DNA of 64,000 bases from Platerodrilus igneus (taxonomy: Eukaryota > Arthropoda > Insecta > Coleoptera > Lycidae). Positions 46,349-58,419 of the stretch are shown piece by piece. A program made the translations under genes and the position numbers. Under the pieces are notes generated by a model that did no database searches, was not told the DNA's origin, and saw nothing but the letters and a program-made list of their open reading frames with translations. Where the stretch lies: assembly GCA_036346225.1 (NCBI GenBank), contig JARFIW010001458.1, positions 2,914,001 through 2,978,000 of the forward strand, written 5' to 3'. Within the stretch, counting starts at the first letter, position 1. Each line of letters starts with the position of its first letter.

Positions 46349-46960
46349 TGTTACGCCAATATGTTTACCTGTAACCAGAATAATTACGTTAGAACGTAAA
46401 CAAAGCATTTGTACACAAAAGATGAGCTTTGCGGCTCAACTTCCTTCAATGCACTTGATTGAAAAGTACTAGGGTTTTTCATTTAGGAGTTATTTAGATT
46501 ACAATAGGAAATCTTGATGATGTCATTTCCATAATTTCTGGTATGTTCTCGAATGATTGAAGTGTATATAAATAGGAGACATGAATACTGAAGGTTAGTT
46601 CTGATTAAAGTTTTGACTGCAATATGTTCTAGTTTAAAGTTTTAAAAAATGTGACATACATTACTGTCAATATAAATTATTGTAGTAATAATGTAAACGT
46701 TTAACTAGTGCTTGGATAGTTAATTATAGCGCTTTGATAGTATTTTAAAAGATGGCAGTGTAGTGTTAAAAATATAATAATTATACTGTAAGCGATAAGC
46801 GGAAAATCAACTGTTGGGAGATATTTAGCACATTCTATTGTGACTACGAGTTGTTGAAGAGGCTTGTATAATTAGTTTGAAGATAAAGAACTACGGTTAC
46901 TACAAATAGAGTGTTCACTACACTGGTGTTAAGTAGTAGGAGTATAAACTTTTAAATGAG
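46349..46960 (+). repeat. Candidate 5' LTR / leader of Gypsy element 1
   Basis: TGTTACGCC at 46349 is a common Gypsy LTR start, and TGTATATAAATAGGAG (TATA at 46565-46573) followed by an initiator-like stretch gives a promoter ~400 bp upstream of the gag remnant. The LTR end and primer-binding site could not be placed. Confidence 0.4.
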
Positions 46961-47713
46961 TGACAATGAGTGACAACAATAGAAGATGTACAGCAAATTT
47001 TTTTTCTTCTTGAAGAAGAGTACGTCAAAGGTTGCGGAAAGCTGGCATAAAATACCGCCAATTTGCAGGAAAATGCTAGAAAACAGAACTGAAACGCTGC
47101 TAGCTTGGCAGTAAAAATAGAAAAAAGTGGCTCTAGTTTTTCCGAGAAATTACATGAACAGTTAGAGAAACAAGACCAAAACTCTGCAACTTGGCAGCGA
47201 AATTGGAAGAAAATGCCAGGAAATTAAAAAAAAATGCAGAATAATTTAATCAGACCTACCGGCTGGAACGATGCTAAAAGTGCAACCGCCTTGATTGTCG
47301 CGTATCTAGGTAAGAGCTTGAACATTCTGCAGACCATACCAGACCAAGGCCAAGGAAACTGGGAATTCAACATCAAGACTAGAAATAAGGTATTACGACT
47401 CTCATCTGTAACAGGTACACCACGTTCAAGTGAGAACCGTTATCAAAGGGTTAACGAAAATTTCCAAGAGTTTGAAGCAGCTATTGCTCGCTTGGTGGGT
47501 CTAGTCTTCGCAACAGCACCAGATATCTTACTAAAACAGCTGGCAGTACAGGCTTTTATTGACGGGATACGCAACGTAAAGATCCAGCAAGCACTACGGT
47601 TGGCTGCATTAACCACCCTAAATAAAGCGCTAGCTCAAGTGTTGTATTTTGAAACGGCAAAGCAAGCTTCGCATAGTGGAAGTGGAAAAGTAAGATGCTC
47701 CGTAGAGAAATAA
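46961..47713 (+). pseudogene. Gypsy element 1 gag relic
   Basis: The N-terminal part (46961-47230) shows repeated Lys/Glu/Asn-rich units such as ATWQRNWKK, typical of a coiled coil, in shifting frames. From 47234 an open stretch to 47713 carries the capsid-like retrotransposon gag domain: RPTGWNDAKSATALIVAYLG, LNILQTIPDQGQG, the YQRVNENFQEFEAAIARLVG helix, and AVQAFIDGIRNVKIQQALRL, ending with ALAQVLYFETAKQ. These match the Gypsy/Ty3 gag family, which packages the element RNA. A degraded zinc knuckle (RCQNCEF...CR) follows near 47783-47825. The intact portion begins at the 47234 ATG only because upstream frames are broken. Confidence 0.8.
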
Positions 47714-47829
47714 GGCCAAGGGAGCGTGGAGAAAATAATTCGATGGGTATTGCGTGACCAGCAGTCGGAGGAAAAGGGACCAAGATGCCAAAACTGCGAA
47801 TTTAGACCCATGCAGAGGCGATGTAGACC

Positions 47830-48640
47830 GCATTAGAAAAAAACTAAAAAATTAAAATTAATTGAGGGGGGTCGATTGGACAGAACGTTCAGAAAATGGT
47901 CGTCCGCGTCTCGCGGGTAAAACGTGACCTTGTTGATAAGACTGCAATAAGCAGTGACGATTGGTAGCCCCTACAGATGCGAATAAAATAAGAAAATAGC
48001 ATAAAACCTAGGTGAGATTCTGGGATGGATAGCGGAGGAGAACGTCCCTCCTGACAAAAGGTTGTACTGGGCATATTGGGATTCGCTAAAAGTAGAAATT
48101 TGAGATGGAGCCGTGAGTATGCTTTAGGTGGTATTTATTAAAAGCCGAGATTCGGAAGTTTCAGAACATCTGCATAATGGAACCGCGGGAGGACGCGTTG
48201 ATGGTAATAAGACTTTGGAAAAGGTCCGAGCAAGATTTTAGTGAGTAAGCTAAAAGAACCATGTAAAAGTTTGGCGCCGCAAGTGTCAGCTGTATGTACC
48301 ATTGGGAATTCGTAAGGTTCCAATGAGGCAATACAACGTGGGGAGCCTCTTTGAAAGAGTGGCAACCGTTATTATCGGTCCATTTCCTTCTCCGGAAATA
48401 AGAACATCTTGATAGTCACGAACTATTTTACGAAGTGTACCGAGGGTATGCTATATCAAACCAAGAAGCTACAACAGTTCCTGACGTACTGGTAAAGGAA
48501 CTGTTCTGCCGATTTGGAGTTTCTATGGAGTTGCACGCCGATCAGCGCAGAAATTTTGAGTTTTTTTCTAAGATGGTCTTCAAACATCAGATAGTGCGGG
48601 ATTAATATTTACATCTATCTTTATTGGCCTGTCTTCGGTT
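47830..48640 (+). pseudogene. Gypsy element 1 integrase region relic
   Basis: Heavily decayed pol C-terminal half. In alternating frames: a pre-integrase linker (SGGERPS, then YWDSLKVE and DGAV near 48020-48115); a zinc-region remnant (HLHNGTAGGRVDGNKTLEKV near 48166-48225); PMRQYNVGSLFERV and IGPFPS near 48320-48395; then NQEATTVPDVLVKELFCRFG with LHADQRRNFEFFSKMV near 48455-48590. These are consecutive blocks of a Gypsy (412/mdg1-like) integrase. Protease, reverse transcriptase and RNase H are missing between gag (47713) and here, so the element suffered an internal deletion of over 1.5 kb. The 3' end is cut off where the Tx1-like LINE begins. Confidence 0.75.
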
Positions 48641-48721
48641 CAAGAGAGCACTAAGCAGACATCTGCGTGTGCAAAGCTTGGACGCGGGATACGTCTACCA
48701 TATGATCTTAAGATTGGCAGT

Positions 48722-49545
48722 AAGCTTGGAGATGACACGTTATAACGTTCAAACATGTATTGAGCTTCCGACGTCAAGTGTACATAGCAGATAATAATAA
48801 TAATGAATATGTACCTGAAACGTTTACAATAAGATATGAAGATGAAGGCTACCAAATGTTTTTATCAGACGATGTATTATGTTGCTTTATGTGTATAGAG
48901 CTCGGACATATCTCGGCAAACTGCACACGTCGTAACTTAAACGAGTTTGCCGATAACTGTGCTAAAAACTACAACAATAAAAGACCCCCACCTCCAACTT
49001 CATAATTCAGCGAGACATATTTACGGATTTACCCATCCCGACATTAACGCCTTTTCCAGAAACACCTAATAGCGATGACACCGGAATAGCAGCAAATGTA
49101 GTTTGCTTACGAACTAAATATGAAACTAAAGAACCGGTCAGAGAACACTCACGTAAGAGAATCAAAATCGACCTATCTTGCGACAAAAATGACGCGTAGA
49201 AAGGCATTGAAGCTCTGTGGTTAAATGCTGAATTTGCGTTAGATTACACACACTTTGTGAATCTTTTGAAAGGAGTGAAAAGCAGTGTGGATGCTCTATC
49301 TGTAGCTAAAAGATATACGGATAATTTTAAAGGATTATTACTACTATTGAAACAAGCGTCTGAAGTTTGCAAAGAAAGAGCCCTTAAAGAACGATGTAAA
49401 AGACTTATTACATCCATACAGAAATGTTTACTTGCCAAAGAAATAGACGTTCCGATTTGCACAGTGTCGCCCCGCGTGTCTCAAACTACGCTATCTAATT
49501 CACCTGCTGCTGGAATTTCGGAGAGTATAGACAGTACCTACTAGA
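48722..49545 (+). pseudogene. Tx1/L1-like LINE, ORF1 relic with CCHC zinc knuckle
   Basis: HVLSFRRQVYIAD opens the recognisable part at about 48754, followed by ETFTIRYEDEGYQMFLSDD and a CCHC knuckle CFMCIELGHISANC (spacing C-x2-C-x4-H-x4-C) near 48886-48927. This arrangement, a conserved FRRQ-YI block, a short linker, then CCHC, is typical of ORF1 proteins of Tx1/L1-like elements, which bind the element RNA. The reading frame breaks at 49003; a later open segment 49257-49544 (KRYTDNFKGLLLLLKQASEV) is helical and probably the ORF1 C-terminus. ORF2 starts 29 bases later at the 49573 ATG. Confidence 0.75.
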
Positions 49546-49572
49546 TTACCATTACCACTTCAACCTTCCAAC

Positions 49573-49908
49573 ATGGACCAGCAACCTATAAAATTTTTTA
49601 CTCTAAATACAAAAAGTATCAGAAGTAAATTTAAACGTTTCCACGTAAAGAATTTTTTAGAACAAAACCCAACCTAATTTAATTATGTTACAAGAAACAA
49701 ACATTAACGACGAAAAACTTTTAAAATGCATACCCTAGTACACGCCATTACTGAACTCTTCGCGTCGAAACTTCTCAGGAACAGCATTTTTAGTAAAAGA
49801 GAGTCGATTTCAAAATTACACACCATAAAACACTGATTGAATCATACATGCAAGGCATATCTCTTACAATAGGTAAATTAAAACTAACTATTATAAACAT
49901 ATATTGTC
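49573..49908 (+). pseudogene. Tx1/L1-like LINE, ORF2 endonuclease, 5' piece
   Basis: MDQQPIKFFTLNTKSIRSKF resembles the start of the AP-like endonuclease (the LNTRSLRSK-type first block). It continues with YMQGISL and LTIINIYCP near 49840-49908, the block before the endonuclease active-site loop. The frame is broken in between. The coding sequence then stops at the boundary of an RTE-like LINE fragment and resumes at about 52262. Confidence 0.7.
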
Positions 49909-51660
49909 CATGATGGAAGTAGAAAAAACAGATGAAGCATATAAACTAATTAGAATCAATTTTAGAGATATAAAACCGTATAGCAAAAATATAAGGGACG
50001 CAGGAGGAAACGTCATTATAGAAAATGTAGAGAAAGTGGGTAGATGGCAAGAATATATAGGGAATTTATATGCAGGAGAGGAACTAACTGCATTAGAACA
50101 GGAATCAGACACTGAAAATGATGACTTAGGATATCCTAAACTCAGAGATGAGTTTGGATTAGCCTGAAAAATGGTAAGGCGCCGGGTACAGATAAGGTAC
50201 ACGCAGAAACTCTAAATGCCGCTGGACAAGCAGTAACAGAACGTCTCTTTCAACTTGTAAGCCATATGTACGAGACAGGCGAGATACCCCAAGATTTCAA
50301 ACGTAACATCATAATAACTATACCAAAAAAAATGCCGCGGATAGATGTGAAAATTGTCGAACAATAAGTTTGACAGCACACTGTCAAAAATATTAACTAG
50401 AATTGTACAAAGAGGAATGAAAAACTAGCTAAAGAAATACTAGGAGAAAATCAATTTGGGTTAATGTGAGAGGAGGCTATTATAGCTCTGAGAGTGATAA
50501 TGCAGAAAACAATAGAAAAAAAGGTGAAAGCGTGTATATAGGGTTTGTAGATCTGGCAAAAGCATTCGACAATGTAAAATAGAAAAAAATGTTTGAAATA
50601 CTCAAAAAAATTAGAATAGTTATAGGGATAGACGAATAGTACATAGCTTATACAAAGAGCCAACAGTAGTAATAGAATTAGAGCAGGAACGTAAAGAAGT
50701 AAACATTAGGAAAGGGGTGAGACAAAGATGTGCCTTATCTACATTAATTTTGAACTTTTACATTGAAGAGGCAATGGATACTGTCAAATATAGGAAGACA
50801 TTTGGAATTGCTATGCAGGGACAAAAAATCGATATGCTTAGATTTGCAGATGATATAGCGAAATTAGCATCTAGCAAGGAAGAGTTAGAAGCTGCTCTTA
50901 ATGAAATGGAAAAGGGTGCTAACAGAGAGATACGGTATGAAAATTAACAAAACTAAAACTAAAGTACTAATATGCAAAGGAGGGGAAAATAAATCAGAAA
51001 CAAGAATACAAATATGTAACACGAACCTACAAGAGGTTAAGTATTTCTGCTACCCAGGAAGCCTAATAATGCAAGTTGGGAAAAGCGCAAAAGATATAAA
51101 ACAAACATTAGCACAAGGTCGTGCTTCATTAAACAACAAAAATCAACTACTGTGTTCAAAGACAACAAACATAGAAACAAGGAAAAGATTGCTTAAAACA
51201 TATGTGTGAAGCACAGCACTGTACGACTGTGAAGTCTGGACAGTAGGAAAAGCGAACAAAGAAAAGGTAGAAGCCTTTGAAATGCGGTGCAACAGACGTA
51301 TGGTGAAGATATCATGGACAGACAAGGTTAAGACCGTAGAGGTACTAAAAATGGTAGGGGAAGAACGAAATATGTGGGAAACGGTAAAAAATAGGAAAGA
51401 TAGGATGATGGGCCGCATACTACGGCTTAAGGGAATAGTGCGAAATATATTAGAAGCAGAGATAGGAAAAAAGGGAAGTAGAAGTAGACCTAGGTTTGAC
51501 TACTGCACACAGATAGTAAAAGATGTAGGCTGTAGGAGTTTCAGGGAGATGTGTAGGCTAGCTCAGAATAGAAATCAATGGAGGTACGCATTCAACCAGT
51601 CCCAAGATGGATACATTAATGATGAAAAAAGTAACTGTACTTAAATATGATGATTATTAT
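49909..51660 (+). pseudogene. RTE-like LINE fragment inserted in the Tx1/L1-like LINE
   Basis: 5'-truncated RTE-like LINE in the same orientation as its host element. It begins in the linker upstream of the reverse transcriptase (NIRDAGGNVIIENVEKVGRW) and continues with LKNGKAPGTDKVHAETLN (about 50165-50220), PQDFKRNIIITIPKK, then RKGVRQRCALSTLILNFYIE and MLRFADDIAKLASS (50717-50880, FADD present). The C-terminal domain has KRLLKTYV, CNRRMVKISWTDKVKTVEVL and CRLAQNRNQWRYAFNQ (51282-51600). The RQG of the active-site region reads RQRC. Several stops near 50330-50640. The end is a TGATGATTATTAT-rich tail near 51646. Its protein is diverged from the 28.97-32.18 kb LINE, so this is a second RTE-like family. 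Confidence 0.85.
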
Positions 51661-51829
51661 AAGCAACTACAAGTATTGGTTGGGCAATATTCTCGAATAA
51701 TGTTAATTGTGTTAAAGAATTTACTGGAAACTTATTAATTTGGCAAATGTCTAAGTGTTAGAGGATCTTGGCAGCCACAGGCTGTTTAACCCCTTTTACT
51801 GAATCTCGGTGAAATATGGCATAAAATTA

Positions 51830-52250
51830 GAAAACAATAGAAGGGGAACCGTGCTGTATACAGGATGTGTGAGAATTTCAGTAGGAAAAGCAGACAGAAA
51901 ACGGTAGCAGCCTTTTGGAATGCTGTGCTTCAGATGTATGAGAATGATAACATGGACAGACAAAGTTAATAACAAATAGGTTATAGAAATGTAGAGAAAC
52001 AAGGATATCTTGGAAAAAAATGGGAGAAATAGAAGGGCAGTAAACTTTCTAAGGCATTTTTGGGGAATAGCATGGGATATATTACAAACAGAGATAGGAA
52101 AAAGGAGGTAGATGTAGACCTAGATTTGATAGTGATAGTGCAGACTGTGCAAATTTCAGGGAAATGTGTTGGTTAGTTCATAATAGGAAACAATGAGGGT
52201 ACGCGTCTAACCAGTTCTAGGACTGAAGTCCTAATGAAGATGATACTGTC
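51830..52250 (+). pseudogene. Second RTE-like LINE 3'-end fragment
   Basis: Translation in shifting frames repeats the C-terminal domain of the preceding fragment: a TWTDKV-like stretch near 51951, a REMCWLVHNRKQ-like stretch near 52157-52193, then a 3' noncoding end with AGATGATACTG. Same strand, ~170 bp after the first fragment. It carries more damage than the first and so may be older. Confidence 0.7.
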
Positions 52251-52261
52251 AAAACGACAAC

Positions 52262-52670
52262 GATAAATGCTTTGAAATACTAAATCTTCTAATAAATCAT
52301 TTAACTAACATCATATCCTCCAATACTGATGTTCATATTCTTTTTGGGGGAGATTTTAATTGTACCTTAGAACCAGTGGTAGACAGAATTAATGTAGCTG
52401 AAAGTCGACCAACCATTGCACTAAAACTACAAGAAATTATCTAAGTCTTTCAGTTGTACAATTGTTGGAGCATATTAAAGCCCAACAGTAAAGAATATAC
52501 TTTTGTAACGCGCAGTTCCGCTTCCAGGATTAATCGTTTCTATTGCATTGAAAATACAATAAAACATCTAGTTACCGCTAAGATACACAGCTACTTTTCT
52601 GATTATTCGGCACTTGCTGTAGAAATAAAATCATTCTTTAAGAACTATCATACTCGTTGCCCCTATTAAA
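52262..52670 (+). pseudogene. Tx1/L1-like LINE, ORF2 endonuclease, 3' piece
   Basis: KCFEILNLLINHLTNI then HILFGGDFNCTLEPVVDRIN (about 52325-52390), with the GDFN catalytic D/N loop, then YTFVTRSSASRINRFYC and FSDYSALAVEIK, where SDHxxV is expected and reads SDYSAL. It continues the endonuclease cut off at 49908. The changed histidine position and the stop after LKLQEII show inactivity. Confidence 0.8.
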
Positions 52671-52782
52671 TTTCCAAACTATTTGCTAGAAGATGAAATG
52701 TACATACGATACATGAAAGATTTCCTGACTAATTACAATCATTTTCTGCAACCAGAAAAGGCAAACAAACATAGCACAACAT

Positions 52783-54509
52783 ATGTCAATAAATAATCAG
52801 CTTAAAAAGGCACTAAGCAATGCAGCAGCTGGTGATACAGAAACTGCATCTAAAGTAATTGATGAAACAAGAAACTGCTACCGCAACAAAGCGACAAAAT
52901 CTTTAATTCTGCAGAAACACTCAGATCTCTTAAAATTGGAAAACCCCACACTGCAACGTAACTTTTTATCAAAATCGCCTTATATTACTGAATTACGAAT
53001 AAATGGAGCAGTCCTTTCAAATAGGTTTGAAATATGTGACACATTAAAATTCCATTTTAAAACACATTACGCCAAGATCTAGGCAAATATATATACTAAC
53101 CGTCCACTATACAAAAATTTACCAATCCTAGTTGCAGACGATAGGGTAATATTAGAATTACCCTTTACCACAGAAGAATTTTAGAAAGCTGTGCATATGT
53201 TGAACAAAAACAAAGCTCCGGAAATGGATGGTTTGACGGCAGAATTTTATATAGAATTTTGGGATCAATTGCATTCTTTCTTTTAGCAAGTGTTCAGCCT
53301 AGCGCTGTCAACAAATGCACTACCCCACTCTACTAGCAAAGGCATTACTATTCTTATCCCCAAAAAAGACGCGTGCCTTACAGAACTGAAAAGTTGACGA
53401 CCGATTACGCTCTTGAACGTAGACTACAGAATTTTATCTAAATGTATGTTTAATAGAATTACAGGCGTAATTCATAAACTTGTTTTCCCGAACCAATGAT
53501 TTTCTATCCCAAATAGAACAAGGTACGATATACTACATCTACATAGAGACATCATTCAGTATGCCAATGATTGCAGACTGTCTCTAGCAATACTGAATTT
53601 ACATCAAGAAACAGCATTTGATCTAGTAGATCATGAATATCTATTTGAACAACATTCGGATTTGGTAAAGTATTTACGGGATACGTGACAACAATGTACG
53701 CAAATGCACAGGCTCATATCAGGGTAGGTTCACTATTTACTAGCGGTATTCAGATTTCTAGGGAGCACGCAAGGTTGTCCTTTCTCAGGACCTTTGTTCT
53801 CAGTATCCATTGCGCCATTCCTCAACCTATGTCGTAACTCCTTATCTGGTTTTCCTATGCCTACAGAAGCACAACGAAAACTGGTGGTGAGTGCGTATGT
53901 AGATGATGTATCAGTTTCTATATCAACCGATAATGACTTTAATACACTTAATAGTGTGTGCACCGAATTCCATGAGCAGTCAGGATTGGTGATTAATAAA
54001 ACCAAATCACATGGATTTTGGACAGACGTATGGAGATGCAGATCGGACAAACCCTTAGGCTTTTCATGGTTTAAACAGTGTTAAAGTGCTCACCGTACTT
54101 AGGATACATTGGAATTGTATCTTGGCGATTTGTTAAGAATAGATTAACAAACTCTATGTATTTACAAAAAATGAGGATACTTCAATCCAGAACATGTTCA
54201 TGGTGCAACCATGAAGGAAATTCTTGGCATATTATAATGGAATGCACAAAAACTACAGCACTTAGGAATCTTGTAATAACACCTATAAAGGCACAACTCA
54301 AACGGGAGGAAGTCCTTGCAAAAGAACTATATTGTGGATTCCAAATAAAAACAAGTGGTAGTATCGTAGTAAACTACCTATCAACCTTAGCGAAGAGTAC
54401 AATATACTGGGCGACTATGGTGGACTTTATAAAAGAAAACAAACAAGTTTGCCTTGTGCAAAAATATATTAATCGGGTTAAATCCAGAATAGTGAAAGAA
54501 TACGTATGA
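52783..54509 (+). pseudogene. Tx1/L1-like LINE, ORF2 reverse transcriptase and C-terminus
   Basis: A linker (NQLKKALSNAAAGDTETAS) leads to LNKNKAPEMDGLTAEFYIEF near 53200-53260 and ITILIPKKD. The palm follows as LAILNLHQETAFDLVDHEYL near 53583-53645, then STQGCPFSGPLFSVSIAPFL and SAYVDDVSVSIS (YVDD near 53895-53906), then VINKTKSHGFW. The next frame (54078-54509) has YLGYIGIVSWRFVKNRLTNS, a Cys/His pair (CSWCNHEGNSWHIIMEC) of the kind found in the LINE C-terminal domain, and ends at 54509. Stops at several places (for example 53182, 53396, 53500, 53687). The enzyme would copy the element RNA at a nicked target; it is inactive here. Confidence 0.85.
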
Positions 54510-54740
54510 CACTTAAGTAAACAGACAGTTAAAAAATTTGAAGAGTTGGTGTGTCAATAAAATTTTATGTTGGGTGGACAATCATGGGCTGTCTTACACA
54601 AAAGCTTTCATTGGTTAGAGCAAGCTGGAGCAGTGAATTTGTGACTATGTACATATATCTTTTAAATTGTTGATTATACGATACGACATATACTTTTAAA
54701 CAATGTTGCTTTCTTTTGTATTACAAAAACATTATGGTTT

Positions 54741-55024
54741 TAATGAATAATAATAATAATAATAATAATAGTAATAATAATAATAATGATAATAATAATA
54801 ATAATAAGAATAATGATAATAACACACGCACGCACGCACGCACACACGCGAGCACGCACGCACGCACCCACGCACGCACCCACGCACGCACACACACACG
54901 CACACGCACACGCACACGCACACGCACACGCACACGCACACGCACACGCACACGCACACACACGCACGCACACACACACACACACACACAACATACACAC
55001 ACACGCACACACGCACACACACAC
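54741..55024. repeat. Compound microsatellite: (AAT)n then (ACGC/AC)n
   Basis: About 80 bp of AAT/GAT trinucleotides, then ~200 bp of ACGC and AC repeats with CACGCACC variants, abruptly GC-richer than the surroundings. All six frames are open across it only because of the repeat, so no protein should be inferred. It begins ~200 bp after the LINE stop codon. Confidence 0.95.
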
Positions 55025-57104
55025 TCTGTTATTTTATTTTTTTCTTAGCTAATCGGCTTTTCTAAGGATAGCCTTTATCGAGGTTGTAACTCGGCCAAAT
55101 GGGACTGCAAAAAAGTAGAAAGCTCTCGGTCTAAACTCGGGGTCTATTCCAGCGGAGGCATGAGGTAGTCGGGGTTTTTGTTTTGAGATTGAACCTGTCT
55201 TTGAACAAACTAGGGTGCCACTGCGTCAATAAATCTAACCCAAAAAATTTCGTCTTAAGGATAGAGGCAGATATCCCGTAAGGGAATTACAGATGTCTGA
55301 ATTTAGATTTGCAGTAACATAATTTCTTTTTTCTTATTTAATTATTCCAACAAAAAGGATAGTCCTCTTATTTCTTATATTAAACTTTTTAAAATAAAAC
55401 TATTGCGAAAAAATTGCTTAGTCTTATATTATTTAACTAATTATTTTTCAGCATAGTAAGGTACATTTTCTAATATTAGGTACTTCCAGTACGACTTGGT
55501 GCTTGTTGTTCGAAAAAAAGAAATAGTAATCACCCCAGCTCGACGACATTTAGTGTAACAAAAAATTACCAAACATCTTTTATGGTCGTAGCCTCGTGAA
55601 TTCGCCATCTTTAATGCGGAAAAATAAAAATTCCTCGCCAAAGGTTAACAATCATCTCTTGACTAGATTTTAATTTGAATCAATTTTCTTGTACACATTA
55701 GAATTACACAAACCTTGCTATCTAAAACTTGCTTGCGCTGCTTTATAAATTCACCTCCTTCTTCTTGGCTAGCATAACCGGGACCTTGGCTTAGTAGCCA
55801 CACACATATCAACTGAGCAACGTTGACGCCTGGTTTTCAATATTAGCAGTAGTCTGTTGAATATAAACAGTATTTGGTGATGTCATCCTGAAAGACGCGC
55901 GGGTGCGTATTAATTAAATGCAAGTTAAACGAGCATATTAGTATTAGCAACAAAAAGATTCACTGCAGTAAAGGGCGAATATCATTAATGCTCCCTCTAA
56001 AGTGGAAAACAATAGTGTAACTTTGCAGCTTTCAGAAATTTGTGTATTAACGTCTTTCCACGTATTACATGCTAATTCAAAAGAGCATTTTTATATAGTT
56101 TATTGCGAATCTTAGATTAATGGATATGAAACTCAATAAAATTGCAAAATTTGGTATAGATACCGCAAAGCTCATATCACCCAAACAAACCCAAAGCGAG
56201 CAGGAAAAAAGGACCATTGGCGTTTTGAGTTTGAAAAATATAATATTACACGCTCCTAAAAAATAAAGTTACAATCATGGGCTTTAATTACGGTTTCTGA
56301 TTAACGTACGTACGACAGTTAACAAAGAATTATTGAAAAGGACACGAAGATATATCCTTTCATAAGGTATACCTTGCCGTTGTGCACCTTTGCTATAAAA
56401 GGTCCCAGTTGTAAAAGCAGGCTTCAAATTATAATAAAAATCCGGATTTCCTTGTCAGAATTGAGTGCCTTTATAATCGACTTCCTTGAACCTGAAAAGG
56501 TATTTGCGGAGGGTGCAGTGTGAGCTTATTCGATTAATTAATGTTAAGTTGGAGTACTTTATAAAGCTATATTTTTTGAACAGCAACTAAGCTGTCTCCA
56601 TCCATCTTAATTATTTCTTTAATGGATATCAGATGTATTGGAGTTGACGTGTAATAAATCAATACTTAATTGTGCGTAGTCTTATTCAGTGCACTTACTT
56701 GTCTTTCGATTTGGTTCTTTTATCCTTCTTATGCTTATGAGTTAATTATGATTACGTTTTCAAAGGCTCGGCAATTATTTTATCATTTTATCAGTTCCAA
56801 TTGGTTATGTCGTATACTCCTTGTTTTATCGTAAGCATGACTTGGTTCATGTTATTACTTGCAAAGAAGATCGCGAAGAGCACGATATTATTGGGAAAAT
56901 ACCCGGCCTAAATTTTCACGAGTATTCAGATGGTCATTTTTTTAGAATACTAATATGTACTATTATAAGTACTATGATCTAACGGGCGTTGAGCTGCTCA
57001 AACCAAAACCATACTATTGAATAGAATATGTAACTAATTAATCAGCTTAACCATTGCAACACGTATTAACATCAAAGTGTTATCATTATTCGATCTTCAG
57101 TTTT
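55025..57104. other. Noncoding DNA
   Basis: No gene recognised. 55080-55320 is less AT-rich and carries a few short words (AACTCGGGGTCTATTCCAGC) that might belong to an unrecognised repeat. Confidence 0.4.
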
Positions 57105-57415
57105 GGAATTGATTAAACGCGTATCCTCATTGTTTCCTATTCTGAGCTAACCTACTCATTTCCCTGAGACTTCCACAGTCTGCATCCTTCATTATCTGCG
57201 TGCATTGGTCTGATCTAGGCCTACCTATACTTCTATTTTTTATCTCTGCTTGTAATATATTCCGCACTGTTCCCAAAAATGCTTTAAAACATATCCTATC
57301 CTTCTATTTCTCCTATTTTTTTTGTTTTTCTTAATTGGTTACAACAATTTTTTCTTTGTCTCTATGTTTGATGTCTTAGAACACAGTCGCCACTCTTTCT
57401 TGCTAGATGCAGGGT
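57105..57415 (-). pseudogene. RTE-like LINE 3'-end fragment
   Basis: Minus-strand translation gives LQAEIKNRSIGRPRSDQCTQ, IMKDADCGSLREMSRLAQNR and KQ, a stop, GYAFNQ. These correspond closely to the C-terminus of the fragment at 51282-51600 (ILEAEIGKK, YCTQIVKDVGCRSFREMCRL), so it belongs to that LINE family. Upstream pieces (HSR...TSNIETK, 57395-57340) continue the match. It is a short 5'-truncated insertion, and copy 5 of the TA-bounded repeat begins immediately beyond. Confidence 0.8.
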
Positions 57416-57433
57416 TTCCCTTTTATTATTTTA

Positions 57434-57436
<3 letters not shown>

Positions 57437-57468
<32 letters not shown>
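57437..57468. repeat. (TA)n microsatellite
   Basis: TA tract ending directly at the ATTGCTGTAATAAGGGG start of copy 5. Confidence 0.95.
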
Positions 57469-57470
<2 letters not shown>

Positions 57471-58419
57471 CTGTAATAAGGGGTTGTTTAAGGGTGTATT
57501 TTATAGCAATGGTCATGTAGTAATCAGAAATTATAATAGGAAGCAGAAAACTGCATTTATTTAGGAAAAAATTGAGTAATTGGGATAGTTTGTAAATAGT
57601 AAGCAGTTATCACCCTGTATATAGAGTATAAGTAGTTTTAAGCGACGCAAATAGAAATAATAAGACGCATAGTTAGCATAGAAATAAGTAATTCATGCAT
57701 TAGGTAAATAACAAATATTTAACACCCGGTATTTAGAGCTTTAGTAATTTTAGGTAATGCAAATAACTATATTTTTCAGTAGAAGCACGCGTATTTAAAA
57801 GTAAGCATAATAAATGTAATTAAACACGCATTGAAAAGGATTCGAATTAATCGTAACATAATACGGAAATACGAGATAAACTTAAAAAAGTGTAGTGTAA
57901 GTGCGTACAAACAATTAACAATTTTTAATAGTAAAGGTAATTAAAAATGCGTAAAGAAATAAACATACTTGAAAATTGAAAGTCGAATTGCATCAGGTAT
58001 TTGTGTATAATATGGAAAAGCGATTATTTTCTCAAAACACCGCATGGTCTGATAACAAGGCATATGTAAGCAAACAACATTACTCGAAAGGCCGAGAATG
58101 TTACATTAGAAAACCACTTTAAGTGTAGAAAATAGAGAGACCTTATTGGTTAAGATTAGCGACGGGCTTGTAAACCAAACCCACAGACGAAGTGGGATAT
58201 CAACCATATATTAACAGCGAGAATGATAACGAAGCTCCGTTTTCAACTCAAAAAGGCCAAGCTGTGTCACTATGAATCAAAGAGCAACGCATACATAATA
58301 ATATTTTGATAGTAAAAGTGTTTAATAACAGATAGTGCTACGAATATGAAAATTTACATTGCCGATGAACGTAAGTAGAATTTGGGGACTTTTTTTAAAC
58401 TAAAATATAATAATAATAC

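Noticed and set aside
54716..55052. Overlapping open frames of Thr-His-Ala-Arg or Cys-Val repeats on both strands
   Set aside because: Produced by the ACGC/AC microsatellite, open in all frames.
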